The notes: generated from the sequence alone by a model not told the origin. DNA of 7,649 nucleotides from Lachnospiraceae bacterium UBA3386 (GCA_002358875.1 DEPS01000136.1:1418-9066), one strand, 5' to 3'; shown: positions 1 through 7,031, counted from the first letter of the stretch. A program made the numbers and translations.

Positions 1-1580
1 TCATATCCAAAGCGGCTTGTGACATTTGCCGTCATGGAAAAGGCATCCATGCACCAGTCCATACAAAAATTTGCGTTTCCCGGAGTCTTCCGGATATCCA
101 TTTCCATTACATCCATCGTCCGCATGCTCTTTATGGAGCTTCCCTCCAGAAACAGGAGCATCTGCAGATATTCTGTATACAGAAGTCCTCTGCCGCCGCT
201 CCCCCCTCTTATTGACAACTCGGGTGTCAGCATTCCCAGAAGGGATGTCTTCCATGTGTCCGAGCTTTTCATGAGGGGGACGCGGCCGCCGTCAAACAAA
301 GTCCTCAGGTCCTGGACTGATTCGAGATATGCCCAGGCGAACAGAAGCACGTTTTTGAGAGCGTCCTTCAGTTGAGGATTAAAAAATATAAATGCGATCA
401 GGGCTGCGAGCACTTCCGCCTGTTCCATGCGCACGGAATCGGTAAATAAATATGCGCAGTTTGCCGCTTCCCTCATCAGAAGCAGTTTTTCTGCAGTTTT
501 TTCAAGATTCTCCTTATCTGTTCTCTTTCCATTGAGGATATATTCCTGCTGATATTTCAGTTTTCCTTTTTCAAGAGGATGTGTGTAGCAGCCGCATTTT
601 TCTCCCAGGTACAGGTCAAACATGACAGCACCCGCTTCCGGATACCGGTGTGAATTTTCCGCCGCCAGAGTGTCGCCATAATGCAGGGCACGCGATGAAA
701 GGATGTTATCTCCTGTAGAAGCGGAGGAAATCCCGGAAAGGTCTCCAAAGACCTGGCGGAGGATGGGGAGCAGGCGGAACCGGTCCATTTCCTGGACAGC
801 CTTTTCCGCACTGTCGTCGCTGTCTTCCTCCGCCTCCTTCTTCTCCTCCCTGGTCGCCTTTTTGGCTTTCTTTTTTGCCTTGCGCAGCTCCTTTTTAAAG
901 TCCTTCCGTGCTTCTTCTCTTTTTTTCTCCCAATCAGCACTGTCGTCAAAAAGGCCCTGAAGGGAATCAACTTCAGACAGAAACGAAGCCGCAATATTCC
1001 CGGCCGGGTCCGCCGACATGTAGGCATAGACCTGCTCCCGGAGCGCCTTTGCTCCGCCGTCCGCCGCAAACCTGGCTTTGTCGACAGTAAGTCCCGAAAG
1101 ATGCGTCCCCGTAAGGTCGCCGTTTATCCCCAGGATTGAAGATACCTTTGTGTCCAGGTTCTTTTCCATATAGGTGCTCAAATGCTGCTGTACGTTTTCA
1201 AGCGATGCACTTCCCGTGCCGTAAGAACAATCCACAAAGTACAGATCGTACTGCTTAAGAAGCTCCTTGTTGAACTCTCCCAGCACCGACCGGACAGCAG
1301 TATTTCCTGCAATTTCGGTTTTCATGCGGATCGCGTTGATCCTTGCCCCTTCCACCAGTGTGAGCACAAGCGGCAGCAGCACAGTAATCGAAAGTGTCAG
1401 GAAGACGGTCAGATAGCCGTCCGCATATTTCTTTTCTTTCTGTCTTGCAGGAGCTTTTTTTCCTTTTGGCATACAGTTTCCCTGATCGCGGACTTCCGCC
1501 ATAGAGCTTCCGTGATCACGGACTTCCGCTATAGAGCCCCCGTACCCGCGGCCTCCGGCCGCCTTCCTGATCCAGCTCAT
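1..1580 (-). CDS. DUF5702-type Tad-locus membrane protein, 3' end cut by window edge
   Basis: The frame is open for 526 codons from an ATG at 1580 and has no stop before position 1, so the C-terminus is missing. The start is supported by an AGGAAAGG-type Shine-Dalgarno just upstream and lies 28 bases after the pilin stop. Residues 1-54 are a basic cytoplasmic segment containing a ten-residue tandem repeat. Residues 55-76 form one transmembrane helix followed by EGARINAIRMKTEI, as in TadE/TadG-like pseudopilin relatives. The rest should lie outside the membrane. Residues 217-260 are a highly charged Lys/Glu segment, probably coiled coil. Residues 345-372 (QEYILNGKRTDKENLEKTAE and on) carry the EYI-x-GK-x-[ST]D-x-ENL motif I associate with DUF5702 proteins of clostridial tad loci. 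Family function is not established. By position it is probably an accessory or minor pilus component or a surface anchor. The family call is from memory of motifs, not from a search. Confidence 0.85.
   Translation of the reverse strand, partial: MSWIRKAAGGRGYGGSIAEVRDHGSSMAEVRDQGNCMPKGKKAPARQKEKKYADGYLTVFLTLSITVLLPLVLTLVEGARINAIRMKTEIAGNTAVRSVLGEFNKELLKQYDLYFVDCSYGTGSASLENVQQHLSTYMEKNLDTKVSSILGINGDLTGTHLSGLTVDKARFAADGGAKALREQVYAYMSADPAGNIAASFLSEVDSLQGLFDDSADWEKKREEARKDFKKELRKAKKKAKKATREEKKEAEEDSDDSAEKAVQEMDRFRLLPILRQVFGDLSGISSASTGDNILSSRALHYGDTLAAENSHRYPEAGAVMFDLYLGEKCGCYTHPLEKGKLKYQQEYILNGKRTDKENLEKTAEKLLLMREAANCAYLFTDSVRMEQAEVLAALIAFIFFNPQLKDALKNVLLFAWAYLESVQDLRTLFDGGRVPLMKSSDTWKTSLLGMLTPELSIRGGSGGRGLLYTEYLQMLLFLEGSSIKSMRTMDVMEMDIRKTPGNANFCMDWCMDAFSMTANVTSRFGY
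1471..1560 (-). repeat. Three in-frame 30-base tandem repeats in the DUF5702 gene
   Basis: Copies lie at 1471-1500, 1501-1530 and 1531-1560 with an exact 30-base period. The first two agree at 25 of 30 positions, and the middle and last at 20 of 30. They encode decapeptides, the best preserved being AEVRDHGSSM followed by AEVRDQGNCM, in the cytoplasmic N-terminus before the membrane helix. The middle copy contains the 14-base perfect palindrome TCCGTGATCACGGA (1509-1522), and the first copy contains GCGGACTTCCGC (1488-1499), an inverted repeat. The period keeps the reading frame. Confidence 0.85.
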
Positions 1581-1608
1581 TTCCTGTTCCTTTCCTGAAA
1601 ACGGATCG

Positions 1609-1812
1609 TCAGACAAACGGGATGGTCCCTCCTCCCCATCCAATGATTTTGTTACTGTCCGTCGTGATCTTCTTGAAGATCTTGGTCACCAGATCATTGA
1701 TCTGCTTTTTAAACACGATGACAAGCCCGATCAGGACAACAATGATCAGGATGATCTCAACCGTTCCCATTCCCGATTCATCCTTCCAGAAGCTGCGGAT
1801 TTCGTCTCTCAT
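1609..1812 (-). CDS. flp: Flp1-like type IV pilin precursor
   Basis: This 67-residue protein fits the major pilin of a Tad system. After a short charged leader (MRDEIRSFWKDESG) comes a class III prepilin-like cleavage site, ESG followed by MGTVE, with glutamate at mature position 5. The helix TVEIILIIVVLIGLVIVF follows, then a basic amphipathic tail and a Gly-rich end (GWGGG). That layout matches the Pfam Flp1-like domain. The ATG at 1812 is preferred over in-frame ATGs at 1869 and 1830 because AGGAGG lies at 1819-1824, six bases upstream; the 1869 start would overlap tadC and adds an unusual basic stretch. The gene begins 40 bases after the tadC stop and ends 28 bases before the DUF5702 gene. 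The likely processing enzyme is the TadV peptidase of the same operon. No separate promoter is visible, although a pilin is needed in large amounts. Confidence 0.9.
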   Translation of the reverse strand: MRDEIRSFWKDESGMGTVEIILIIVVLIGLVIVFKKQINDLVTKIFKKITTDSNKIIGWGGGTIPFV

Positions 1813-1818
1813 CTTTTC

Positions 1819-1824
1819 CCTCCT
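1819..1824 (-). promoter_or_regulatory. Shine-Dalgarno that sets the pilin start
   Basis: AGGAGG on the minus strand, six bases before the ATG at 1812. It falls inside the coding stretch that would exist if the upstream ATG at 1869 were used, which argues for the shorter 67-residue pilin. Confidence 0.8.
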
Positions 1825-1852
1825 TTTCATGATTTTCTGTATTGTTTTCTTT

Positions 1853-3613
1853 TTACATCGAAAAGCCAAAATAAGCCGGTACGATAATGATCAGCATCGT
1901 GATCCCGAGCATGATCATCATCGGGAACAGCAGCTTTGTGCCCGCCTCCTCTCCCAGTTCTCTTGCCAGATTCTTTCTTTCCTCAAAGGAATTGCGAGCC
2001 TCCTCCTGCAGAACAGCGAGCAGCTCATCGTTCCCTCTTCTTAAATTCTGGACAAGCAGACTGCATAGCTTTGTATATTGTCTGGACCTGCAGCGCCGCC
2101 CGAAATGCATGTAGGCCTCCGCCTCGGATACACCGCTGTCCATCTCATTGCAGACAAGCAGGATCTCTTCAAAGAGATACCTCATCCCGCCGCCCTGTTT
2201 TTCCGTATATTCTGCTGCGCATCTGTAAAAAACGTTGCGCACGCTCATCCCCGCCCCCATATAGAGGACCATCCTGCCGGTAAACTGCGGATAGTCGATC
2301 GCAAGCTGGCGGCTGCGCTCTTTTGTTTTTTCATGAAGCCTGTAATCCATGACATACCAGGCCAGAAGACAGGAGACCACTACGAGGACGAGAACGCCCG
2401 CGCTGGTGTCCTCAGGCTCCTCCCTCCAGGATATGGGCAGGCCTGCCGCCTCCGCAGGGAGCTGAAAGGACTCCCTCACGGCGCTTTCCGTCTCAGCCCT
2501 TTTCAAAGTTGTCTCGATCTCTTCACGCAGAAGCTCCCTCTCATCCCGGACCGGAGCCCTGACCGTAAATATCATTTTCTTCTCAAACCGGTAGTCCGCA
2601 TAATTAAGGACTGCAGTGAGCTCCACCTCTTCAGCCTGTTCCCTGCTGTATTCACTGTTATAAATGCTCCCGTCATCGTCCATGACGGCGTAGCGGCTGC
2701 TTTCCCAGCTGAGGGAAAAAGGCTCTGCCGTCTCCGGGGAAGGCATTTTCAGGGGGAAACGGATTTCGGAAGCACTCCTGTTTTCTCCCAGGAGCACATC
2801 CGGAAACTGCTTAAGGATCTCTTTTGCAAGTTTCTCCGCCTCCGGACGGGTCAGCTGTCTGGCATGGACTATAACCGAATATTTCCCATACCCGCTGCTC
2901 TCTTCCGAAGATGCTTCTGAAGAAGCTGCCCTGCCTTTTCCCGAACCTTCTGCCGCCACTATCTGACGATCGTCGCTGCTTCCTCCCGAAAAACTTTCCA
3001 GATCTGTCCCGGAAGCTTCCTGTGGCGTGTTTACCTGAAGATCGCCGCCGTTTCCTCCTGAAGAACTTCCCATATCTGTCCCGGAAGCTTTCCGGGCAGG
3101 TTTTTCCGGTGAAGAGCCCGCCGTTCCTTCAGGATCGTTCTTCACGGGGGATGCCACAAGACTGAGTTTTTGATCGCCCCCTCCCGCCGGAGCCCTGAGG
3201 ACACTGCCGTCCTCCTGCAGGATGCCGCCCGTCAGGGCGCTCAGATGCATTATCCCTGCCAGCAGGATCCCTCCTGTAAACAGAAGCAGTATCTTTTCGA
3301 TCCTTCTGATTCTGTACAGCACCTCCTGCCGCTTCGCCTTCAGAGACGGATACAGGACAGAAAGATCCGTTCTCACTCCTTCTTCTCCGGGAATAAAGAC
3401 ATCCTTTCCCTTTTTCCTCTGCCTGTCTCTGTATCCGGAAAACGTCCTGTCTATATAGATCGCCATTTTCCTGAACGGAAGCAGCACAGGTGGTTCCCGC
3501 GCTTCCGCCGGGACATCCTCTCCGAAGGACAGAACCGCCAGGGCGGCCAGCCCGCCCAGAAGAAGGATATACAGGCCCGAATATAGAACCGAAATAATTT
3601 TCTCCGCTGCCAT
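1853..3613 (-). CDS. tadC: TadC-like platform protein with large extracytoplasmic insert
   Basis: This 586-residue protein ends in a type II secretion F-type domain (about 425-560, with DYPQFTGRMVLYMGAGMSVR and LGEEAGTKLLFPMMIML) and a last membrane helix (561-581), so it should pair with TadB as the inner-membrane platform for TadA. The N-terminal half is unusual for a classical TadC. Helix 1 (8-29) and helix 2 (108-126) flank a basic cytoplasmic stretch. A loop of about 275 residues follows, predicted outside the cell by charge distribution, and then helix 3 (405-421). The loop has a Ser/Gly-rich linker (about 150-240, with a repeat) and a folded part (about 243-355) with LLGENRSASEIRF and LSWESSRYAVMDDDGSI, resembling the atrophied bacterial Ig-like domains of Lachnospiraceae proteins. 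Start: the ATG at 3613 follows GGGGGGTGGAG. An in-frame GTG at 3628 would add five residues but has no clear ribosome site. The gene lies 34 bases after tadB. Confidence 0.85.
   Translation of the reverse strand: MAAEKIISVLYSGLYILLLGGLAALAVLSFGEDVPAEAREPPVLLPFRKMAIYIDRTFSGYRDRQRKKGKDVFIPGEEGVRTDLSVLYPSLKAKRQEVLYRIRRIEKILLLFTGGILLAGIMHLSALTGGILQEDGSVLRAPAGGGDQKLSLVASPVKNDPEGTAGSSPEKPARKASGTDMGSSSGGNGGDLQVNTPQEASGTDLESFSGGSSDDRQIVAAEGSGKGRAASSEASSEESSGYGKYSVIVHARQLTRPEAEKLAKEILKQFPDVLLGENRSASEIRFPLKMPSPETAEPFSLSWESSRYAVMDDDGSIYNSEYSREQAEEVELTAVLNYADYRFEKKMIFTVRAPVRDERELLREEIETTLKRAETESAVRESFQLPAEAAGLPISWREEPEDTSAGVLVLVVVSCLLAWYVMDYRLHEKTKERSRQLAIDYPQFTGRMVLYMGAGMSVRNVFYRCAAEYTEKQGGGMRYLFEEILLVCNEMDSGVSEAEAYMHFGRRCRSRQYTKLCSLLVQNLRRGNDELLAVLQEEARNSFEERKNLARELGEEAGTKLLFPMMIMLGITMLIIIVPAYFGFSM
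2961..3093 (-). repeat. Two-copy 72-base-period repeat in the TadC outside loop
   Basis: Segments 2961-3020 and 3033-3092 align without gaps at 51 of 60 positions, with a 72-base (24-codon) period. They encode related Ser/Gly-rich stretches around KASGTDMGSSSGGNGGDLQ and EASGTDLESFSGGSSDDRQ, residues about 175-217 of TadC. A weaker possible third copy starts near 3109. The period preserves the frame, so it lengthens the flexible linker without breaking the gene. Confidence 0.8.
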
Positions 3614-3647
3614 CTCCACCCCCCACACATAATTTTTGTCTTATTCT

Positions 3648-4472
3648 TTACATTTCGATCTCCATGATTTTGTCCGAGATCATGACCGCGGCCAGATACA
3701 GGGCGAGGCATCCTGTCATAAAAACCACTCCTCCGGCATTGTGATACAGGACATCGAAAAAACCGTCTGTCGAAAGGCTCAGATAAAATATGATGAAGAA
3801 GGGGACGCCCTGCATGATCATCTGTTCATACTTTCTGCTGCTGAGCAGAAGATCGATCTCCATGTCGATCTCCATCCTGTCCTGAATGATCTCCGCAGTC
3901 CGCCCCAGAATATCCGGCAGGTTTCCTCCGCTCTTCCTCGCTATAGCAAAGACCCGGGAAAATTCGCTGATCTCTTCTACCTCCCACCGCGAAGCAAAAT
4001 CCGCAAGCAGCTTTTCCAGAGAAACATGGTTTTCCAGCCCCTTTTCGATCCTTTCCATCTCCCGGGTGATCATGGCCTTTTCTCCAAACTGGAACGCCAT
4101 CTCCCGTCTGCACTCGCAGAAGGCGTTCTCCGCCGAATATCCCGCCTTGAGGGCCGTTATGACTGCCGCCAGAGCCTCCTTGAACTGTGCTGACAACTCC
4201 TTTTTATCTTTTTTATGCTTTTCCCTGCTCCTTCTCCTGTAATAGGGGATGATAAGAGGAGAGAGAACCGCCGCGGCGGCCGGCGAGTCGTAAAAAAGAT
4301 ACGCAACGATCCCGACAAGTACTGCCCCTTCCAGAATGAAGCCCGGATTCTCCGGGAAGACGATCCCTTTTTTTCTCTCCTGATCCGGTTTAGCCCCTGC
4401 CTTTGCCTGTTTATCCGCTTCTTTCTCCGCTGCTTCTTTTTTTCTTAATTTTTTTATTAACCCCATGGACAT
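3648..4472 (-). CDS. tadB: TadB-like inner-membrane platform protein
   Basis: This is a 274-residue type II secretion F-domain protein. After a Lys/Glu-rich cytoplasmic start (1-36) there are two helices (about 45-61 and 64-78), then the cytoplasmic F domain (about 93-210) with LKAGYSAENAF and KSGGNLPDIL, both typical of TadB. Two C-terminal helices follow (about 222-236 and 247-266). Its role would be to hold TadA at the membrane and help extract and assemble pilin, together with TadC. The ATG at 4472 lies inside the end of tadA (16-base overlap), with GGGAGTGG immediately upstream. A second ATG at 4466 is equally in frame and would shorten the protein by two residues. The overlap suggests translational coupling. 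Two runs of seven adenines fall in the first fifteen codons. Confidence 0.93.
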   Translation of the reverse strand: MSMGLIKKLRKKEAAEKEADKQAKAGAKPDQERKKGIVFPENPGFILEGAVLVGIVAYLFYDSPAAAAVLSPLIIPYYRRRSREKHKKDKKELSAQFKEALAAVITALKAGYSAENAFCECRREMAFQFGEKAMITREMERIEKGLENHVSLEKLLADFASRWEVEEISEFSRVFAIARKSGGNLPDILGRTAEIIQDRMEIDMEIDLLLSSRKYEQMIMQGVPFFIIFYLSLSTDGFFDVLYHNAGGVVFMTGCLALYLAAVMISDKIMEIEM

Positions 4473-5794
4473 TCCACTCCCGCCATTTTAAGCTTATCTC
4501 TTGACTGCAGTTCACCTGTCTGCTCCCAGCTCCCGATGATCTTCCCGTCCTCCTCTTTTTCCTCGCGGAATCGATAAATCGGCGCTGTCAGGATCCGCCC
4601 TTCGGACATTCCCCTGACCTCGCAGATCTCCAGGAGTTTTCTGCTGCGGTCCCGGAGTCTGCCAAGGTGAACGATCAGATCGATGGCTGATGAGATCTGC
4701 CCTCTGATGGCCGCAAGCGGGAGGTCCATGCCCATCAGGATCATAGTCTCCAGCCTGGCCAGCATGTCCTGCGCGCTGTTGGCATGCCCGGTTGAGAGGC
4801 TCCCGTCATGCCCGGTATTCATTGCCTGAATCATATCAATCGCCTCACTTCCCCTGACCTCGCCGACGACGACACGGTCCGGGCGCATGCGCAGGGCAGA
4901 CCGTATAAGGTCGCGGATAGTGATCGGCCTGCATCCTTCAACGTTGGCATTGCGGGCTTCGAGCCGGACCAGATTTTCGATATGGCGGATCTGGAGCTCT
5001 GCATTGTCCTCGATCACGATCAGCCGCTCATCCGGAGGGATAAAGGCGGAAAGGGCGTTGAGAAAGGTCGTCTTTCCCGAGCCTGTCCCTCCGCTGATGA
5101 AAATGTTGTATCCCGCCCTGACCGCACAGTCGAGAAATGACGCGGTTTCTTCCGACAGGGAGCCGAAGGAGAGCAGATCCTGCATGCGTATGGGTTTTTC
5201 CGGAAAACGCCGTATCGTCACGATCGGACCGTTCAGGGCCACGGGCGGCAGCACGACGTTCACGCGGTCTCCGTTAGCCAGCCTGGCGTCGACGATTGGG
5301 GAAGACTCATTCACAACACGGTTGCATGCCGAAACGATCTGCTGGACGACATCTTCGAGCTTATCCCTCGAAAGAAAGGCCCTGTCTGTCCTGGTCACCT
5401 TTCCCGCGCGTTCAATGAAAATATGGTCCGGGCCGTTGATCATGATCTCCGTGATGGAAGGGTCTTCGATCAGATCCTGCAGCACATCCAGGCGCCGGAT
5501 CGCATTGAAGAGCTCTCTCCGCATGCGCTTCATCTCATCGAGCGACAGTCCCTCTCCCCGCCCGGCCTGGATGATCTCTTCGTCAATAAGGCCAAGGACC
5601 TCCCCGTCCTCAATGCTGCGGGAAAAGTCTATGCCCCGCAGAATTGCTTCATGGATCCCGTCCCTCACCCTGGTATAATGCGCCGGAGGGCCGGGCGCCC
5701 CGCAGGTGTTTTCCTTTCCCTTTTCCCCTTTTTCATGCATAAGCTTCTTTTCCTTTCCTGCACAGGACACCTCTTCCGCTCCTTTCAGGGACAC
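4457..5794 (-). CDS. tadA: TadA/CpaF pilus assembly ATPase
   Basis: This 445-residue secretion ATPase of the VirB11/PulE superfamily drives pilus assembly from the cytoplasmic face. Residues 50-190 form the N-terminal domain typical of CpaF (LIEDPSITEIMINGPDHIF; RLANGDRVNVVLPP). The nucleotide site is intact: Walker A GGTGSGKT at 235-242, the aspartate box IEDNAEL at 261-267, the Walker B region RVVVGEVRG at 307-315 and the histidine box TGHDGSLSTGHAN at 327-339. A catalytically competent enzyme is expected. The longest frame begins at a GTG (5794) five bases after GAGG. An ATG at 5740 (residue 19), preceded by AGGAAAGGAAAAG, is a real alternative, since the first 40 residues are low-complexity and not part of the fold. 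The gene follows tadZ across a repeat-filled gap of 129 bases and overlaps tadB by 16. Confidence 0.97.
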   Translation of the reverse strand: MSLKGAEEVSCAGKEKKLMHEKGEKGKENTCGAPGPPAHYTRVRDGIHEAILRGIDFSRSIEDGEVLGLIDEEIIQAGRGEGLSLDEMKRMRRELFNAIRRLDVLQDLIEDPSITEIMINGPDHIFIERAGKVTRTDRAFLSRDKLEDVVQQIVSACNRVVNESSPIVDARLANGDRVNVVLPPVALNGPIVTIRRFPEKPIRMQDLLSFGSLSEETASFLDCAVRAGYNIFISGGTGSGKTTFLNALSAFIPPDERLIVIEDNAELQIRHIENLVRLEARNANVEGCRPITIRDLIRSALRMRPDRVVVGEVRGSEAIDMIQAMNTGHDGSLSTGHANSAQDMLARLETMILMGMDLPLAAIRGQISSAIDLIVHLGRLRDRSRKLLEICEVRGMSEGRILTAPIYRFREEKEEDGKIIGSWEQTGELQSRDKLKMAGVECPWG

Positions 5795-5923
5795 ATTTTC
5801 CTCGAAGAAAGAGCCTTTAGCCTGAGGGGAACAGGGAACCGTCCCCCCGGTTCATCCACTGGGGTGGAACAAGGAAACGTCCCCCTGGTTCACCTGAGCG
5901 GAACAGGGAACCGTCCCCCCGGT
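5795..5923. repeat. tadZ-tadA intergenic region with three REP-like GC-rich repeats
   Basis: A 26-base unit occurs three times in the same orientation: 5828-5853, 5866-5891 and 5900-5925. The outer two are identical. The middle one has four changes. The central motif on the transcribed strand is GGGGGACGGTTCCCTGTTCC. Each outer unit contains GAACC and GGTTC as inverted arms around an eight-base C-rich loop, so the RNA could fold into small hairpins. Six flanking bases (CCTGAG) also repeat beside copies one and three, giving a 72-base higher period. Similar GGGGACGGTTC-containing palindromic repeats are, from memory, common between genes in Firmicutes. This is a typical REP-like dispersed repeat, possibly mobilised by a transposase encoded elsewhere. 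The third copy reaches into the tadZ stop codon. Confidence 0.85.
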
Positions 5924-6928
5924 TCAATACTCTCCCATCAGGAGCTGCTCCCGGATATATGCTGCGAGCTCGCCGCGCGTCAAATCTTCGATGCGTGCCG
6001 GAAGCTCCCGGAAGACGGGGAGTTTCCAATGTTCCGTGCGCATGCGCACATCCTCGTAATTCATCCTGCGCAGGAGGTCTTCGTACTGGAAGTAGCGTGC
6101 GCGGGAGAAGGTGTCATCGCGTACGATGGTGTATACCTTGTCGCAGGTGCGCAGGAGGTCCAGCAGTCCGTCCGTGTGCTCAGTCAGGTCCATCAGCAGG
6201 TATTCGTACTCTGTCACCTTCTCGATCGTCCTGATAAGGCTGCTCCACTGATCCTTTCTGATCGCGTGCAGTTCGATATATGATTTCATCGGAGGGAGGA
6301 AATGAAGTCCTCCCACTTCCTCCCTCATCATCTCAAGCTGTCCCGCCAGCTTTTCCCTTGCGCATTCGTTGTAATAAATCAGATCGCTCACGCTTCCCCG
6401 AAACTCTTTCGACAGCATTTTTTCCAGTCCCGAAAATGCCTCAAAATTCATGTACAGGACTTTGTGGTCCTTAGCCAGGATCTGGCCCAGAGTCATGGTA
6501 AAGGTCGTCTGCAGGCATCTGGTCACAGGTGTATAGACTCCGATCCGGATCATAGGCCTTCCATGGCGGAGCGATGTGACTACCGGCTCCTCCTCCGGAG
6601 CACATTTTTTGCGGATACAGGCGGCAATATTGGAAATCGACTGATACTTGCTTATATTCTCCGGCTCCTCTAAAATGACATCGCTCTCATTGAGAAGAAG
6701 TATATTTTTAAAGCCGGCCTCAGCCACCCCGCCGTCGTACTGGGACTGAGCGATCACGACCAGCACGGCCTCACGGCTCTCCGCGTCTTCAATGAGTCTG
6801 TCCGCCCCCGTGTAGAGCCGCAGATCATACGGAAAAGCCGCTTCCCGGCGCAGATATTCGACGAGTCTCCCTGCATAGGAAAGGTCACTGTCGCAGATCG
6901 CGATCACTTTTTCTTTCTTTTCCGGCAT
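5924..6928 (-). CDS. tadZ: TadZ/CpaE-like protein with degenerate P-loop
   Basis: This 334-residue protein sits just before tadA, where tadZ/cpaE is normally found. Residues 7-110 look like a receiver-like fold without a clear phosphorylation pocket (VIAICDSDLSYAGRLVEYL start). Residues 126-330 resemble the MinD/ParA-type ATPase fold: a beta strand MIRIGVYTP leads into the P-loop position 132-142 (YTPVTRCLQTT), and LLMDLTE (244-250) is the Walker B-like strand. The usual Walker A lysine is replaced by Gln140 and the Gly-rich consensus is missing, so ATP hydrolysis is doubtful. TadZ/CpaE proteins are known to localise the pilus machine at the pole. The start at 6928 is chosen because AGGGAGG lies five bases upstream (6934-6940); in-frame extension to 6979 would run through duplicated tadV sequence. 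The stop codon TGA is the first three bases of the REP-like repeat on the transcribed strand. Confidence 0.85.
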   Translation of the reverse strand: MPEKKEKVIAICDSDLSYAGRLVEYLRREAAFPYDLRLYTGADRLIEDAESREAVLVVIAQSQYDGGVAEAGFKNILLLNESDVILEEPENISKYQSISNIAACIRKKCAPEEEPVVTSLRHGRPMIRIGVYTPVTRCLQTTFTMTLGQILAKDHKVLYMNFEAFSGLEKMLSKEFRGSVSDLIYYNECAREKLAGQLEMMREEVGGLHFLPPMKSYIELHAIRKDQWSSLIRTIEKVTEYEYLLMDLTEHTDGLLDLLRTCDKVYTIVRDDTFSRARYFQYEDLLRRMNYEDVRMRTEHWKLPVFRELPARIEDLTRGELAAYIREQLLMGEY

Positions 6929-6933
6929 GCCAT

Positions 6934-6940
6934 CCTCCCT
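6934..6940 (-). promoter_or_regulatory. Shine-Dalgarno that sets the tadZ start
   Basis: AGGGAGG on the minus strand, five bases before the ATG at 6928. It lies eight bases beyond the TAA that ends the duplicated tadV tail, and rules against the longer in-frame start at 6979. Confidence 0.8.
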
Positions 6941-6947
6941 GATTTTT

Positions 6948-7031
6948 TTACAGAATCCCCGCGATGTGAAGAAACACACCCGCCGCGGCGGGGACCGTGA
7001 AGTGAAGGGTATGCTCCTTCCTGCTTTTCAC
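6948..7031 (-). pseudogene. Duplicated tadV 3' end, possible 27-residue ORF
   Basis: This stretch repeats the last part of tadV. It reads GTG-AAA-AGC and on to TAA as 27 codons, with the GTG overlapping the tadV TGA as GTGA. The peptide contains HTLHF and ends FLHIAGIL, exactly as TadV ends. It is most simply a remnant of a tandem duplication: it lacks the catalytic part of the peptidase and has no strong ribosome site. It could be translated by coupling to tadV, giving a one-helix peptide. Silent and amino-acid-changing substitutions occur between the copies, so I see no clear sign of selection on it. Confidence 0.6.

Noticed and set aside
557..1069. Minus-strand open frame of 170 codons rich in Arg
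   Set aside because: It is out of frame with the DUF5702 gene, which is open through the whole region with a membrane anchor and family motifs.
1581..1608. Terminator after the pilin gene
   Set aside because: The 28-base gap has no GC-rich hairpin with a U tract, so transcription most likely continues into the DUF5702 gene.
1813..1869. Longer pilin start at 1869
   Set aside because: It would overlap tadC and add a highly basic leader. The perfect Shine-Dalgarno at 1819-1824 points to 1812.
2078..2920. Long plus-strand open frame of about 280 codons
   Set aside because: It lies wholly antisense to tadC, which has clear domains and membrane helices. The plus frame has no recognisable domain or ribosome site.
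5828..5925. Possible CRISPR array
   Set aside because: Units are 26 bases but spacers are only 8 to 12 bases and partly similar, and no cas genes are present. REP-like repeats fit better.
4887..6283. Two long plus-strand open frames opposite tadA and tadZ
   Set aside because: The opposite strand encodes intact ATPase motifs. The plus-strand products are Arg/Ser/Pro-rich shadow translations.
6929..6979. Longer tadZ start at 6979
   Set aside because: The extension is the duplicated tadV tail read in another frame. The AGGGAGG site favours 6928.
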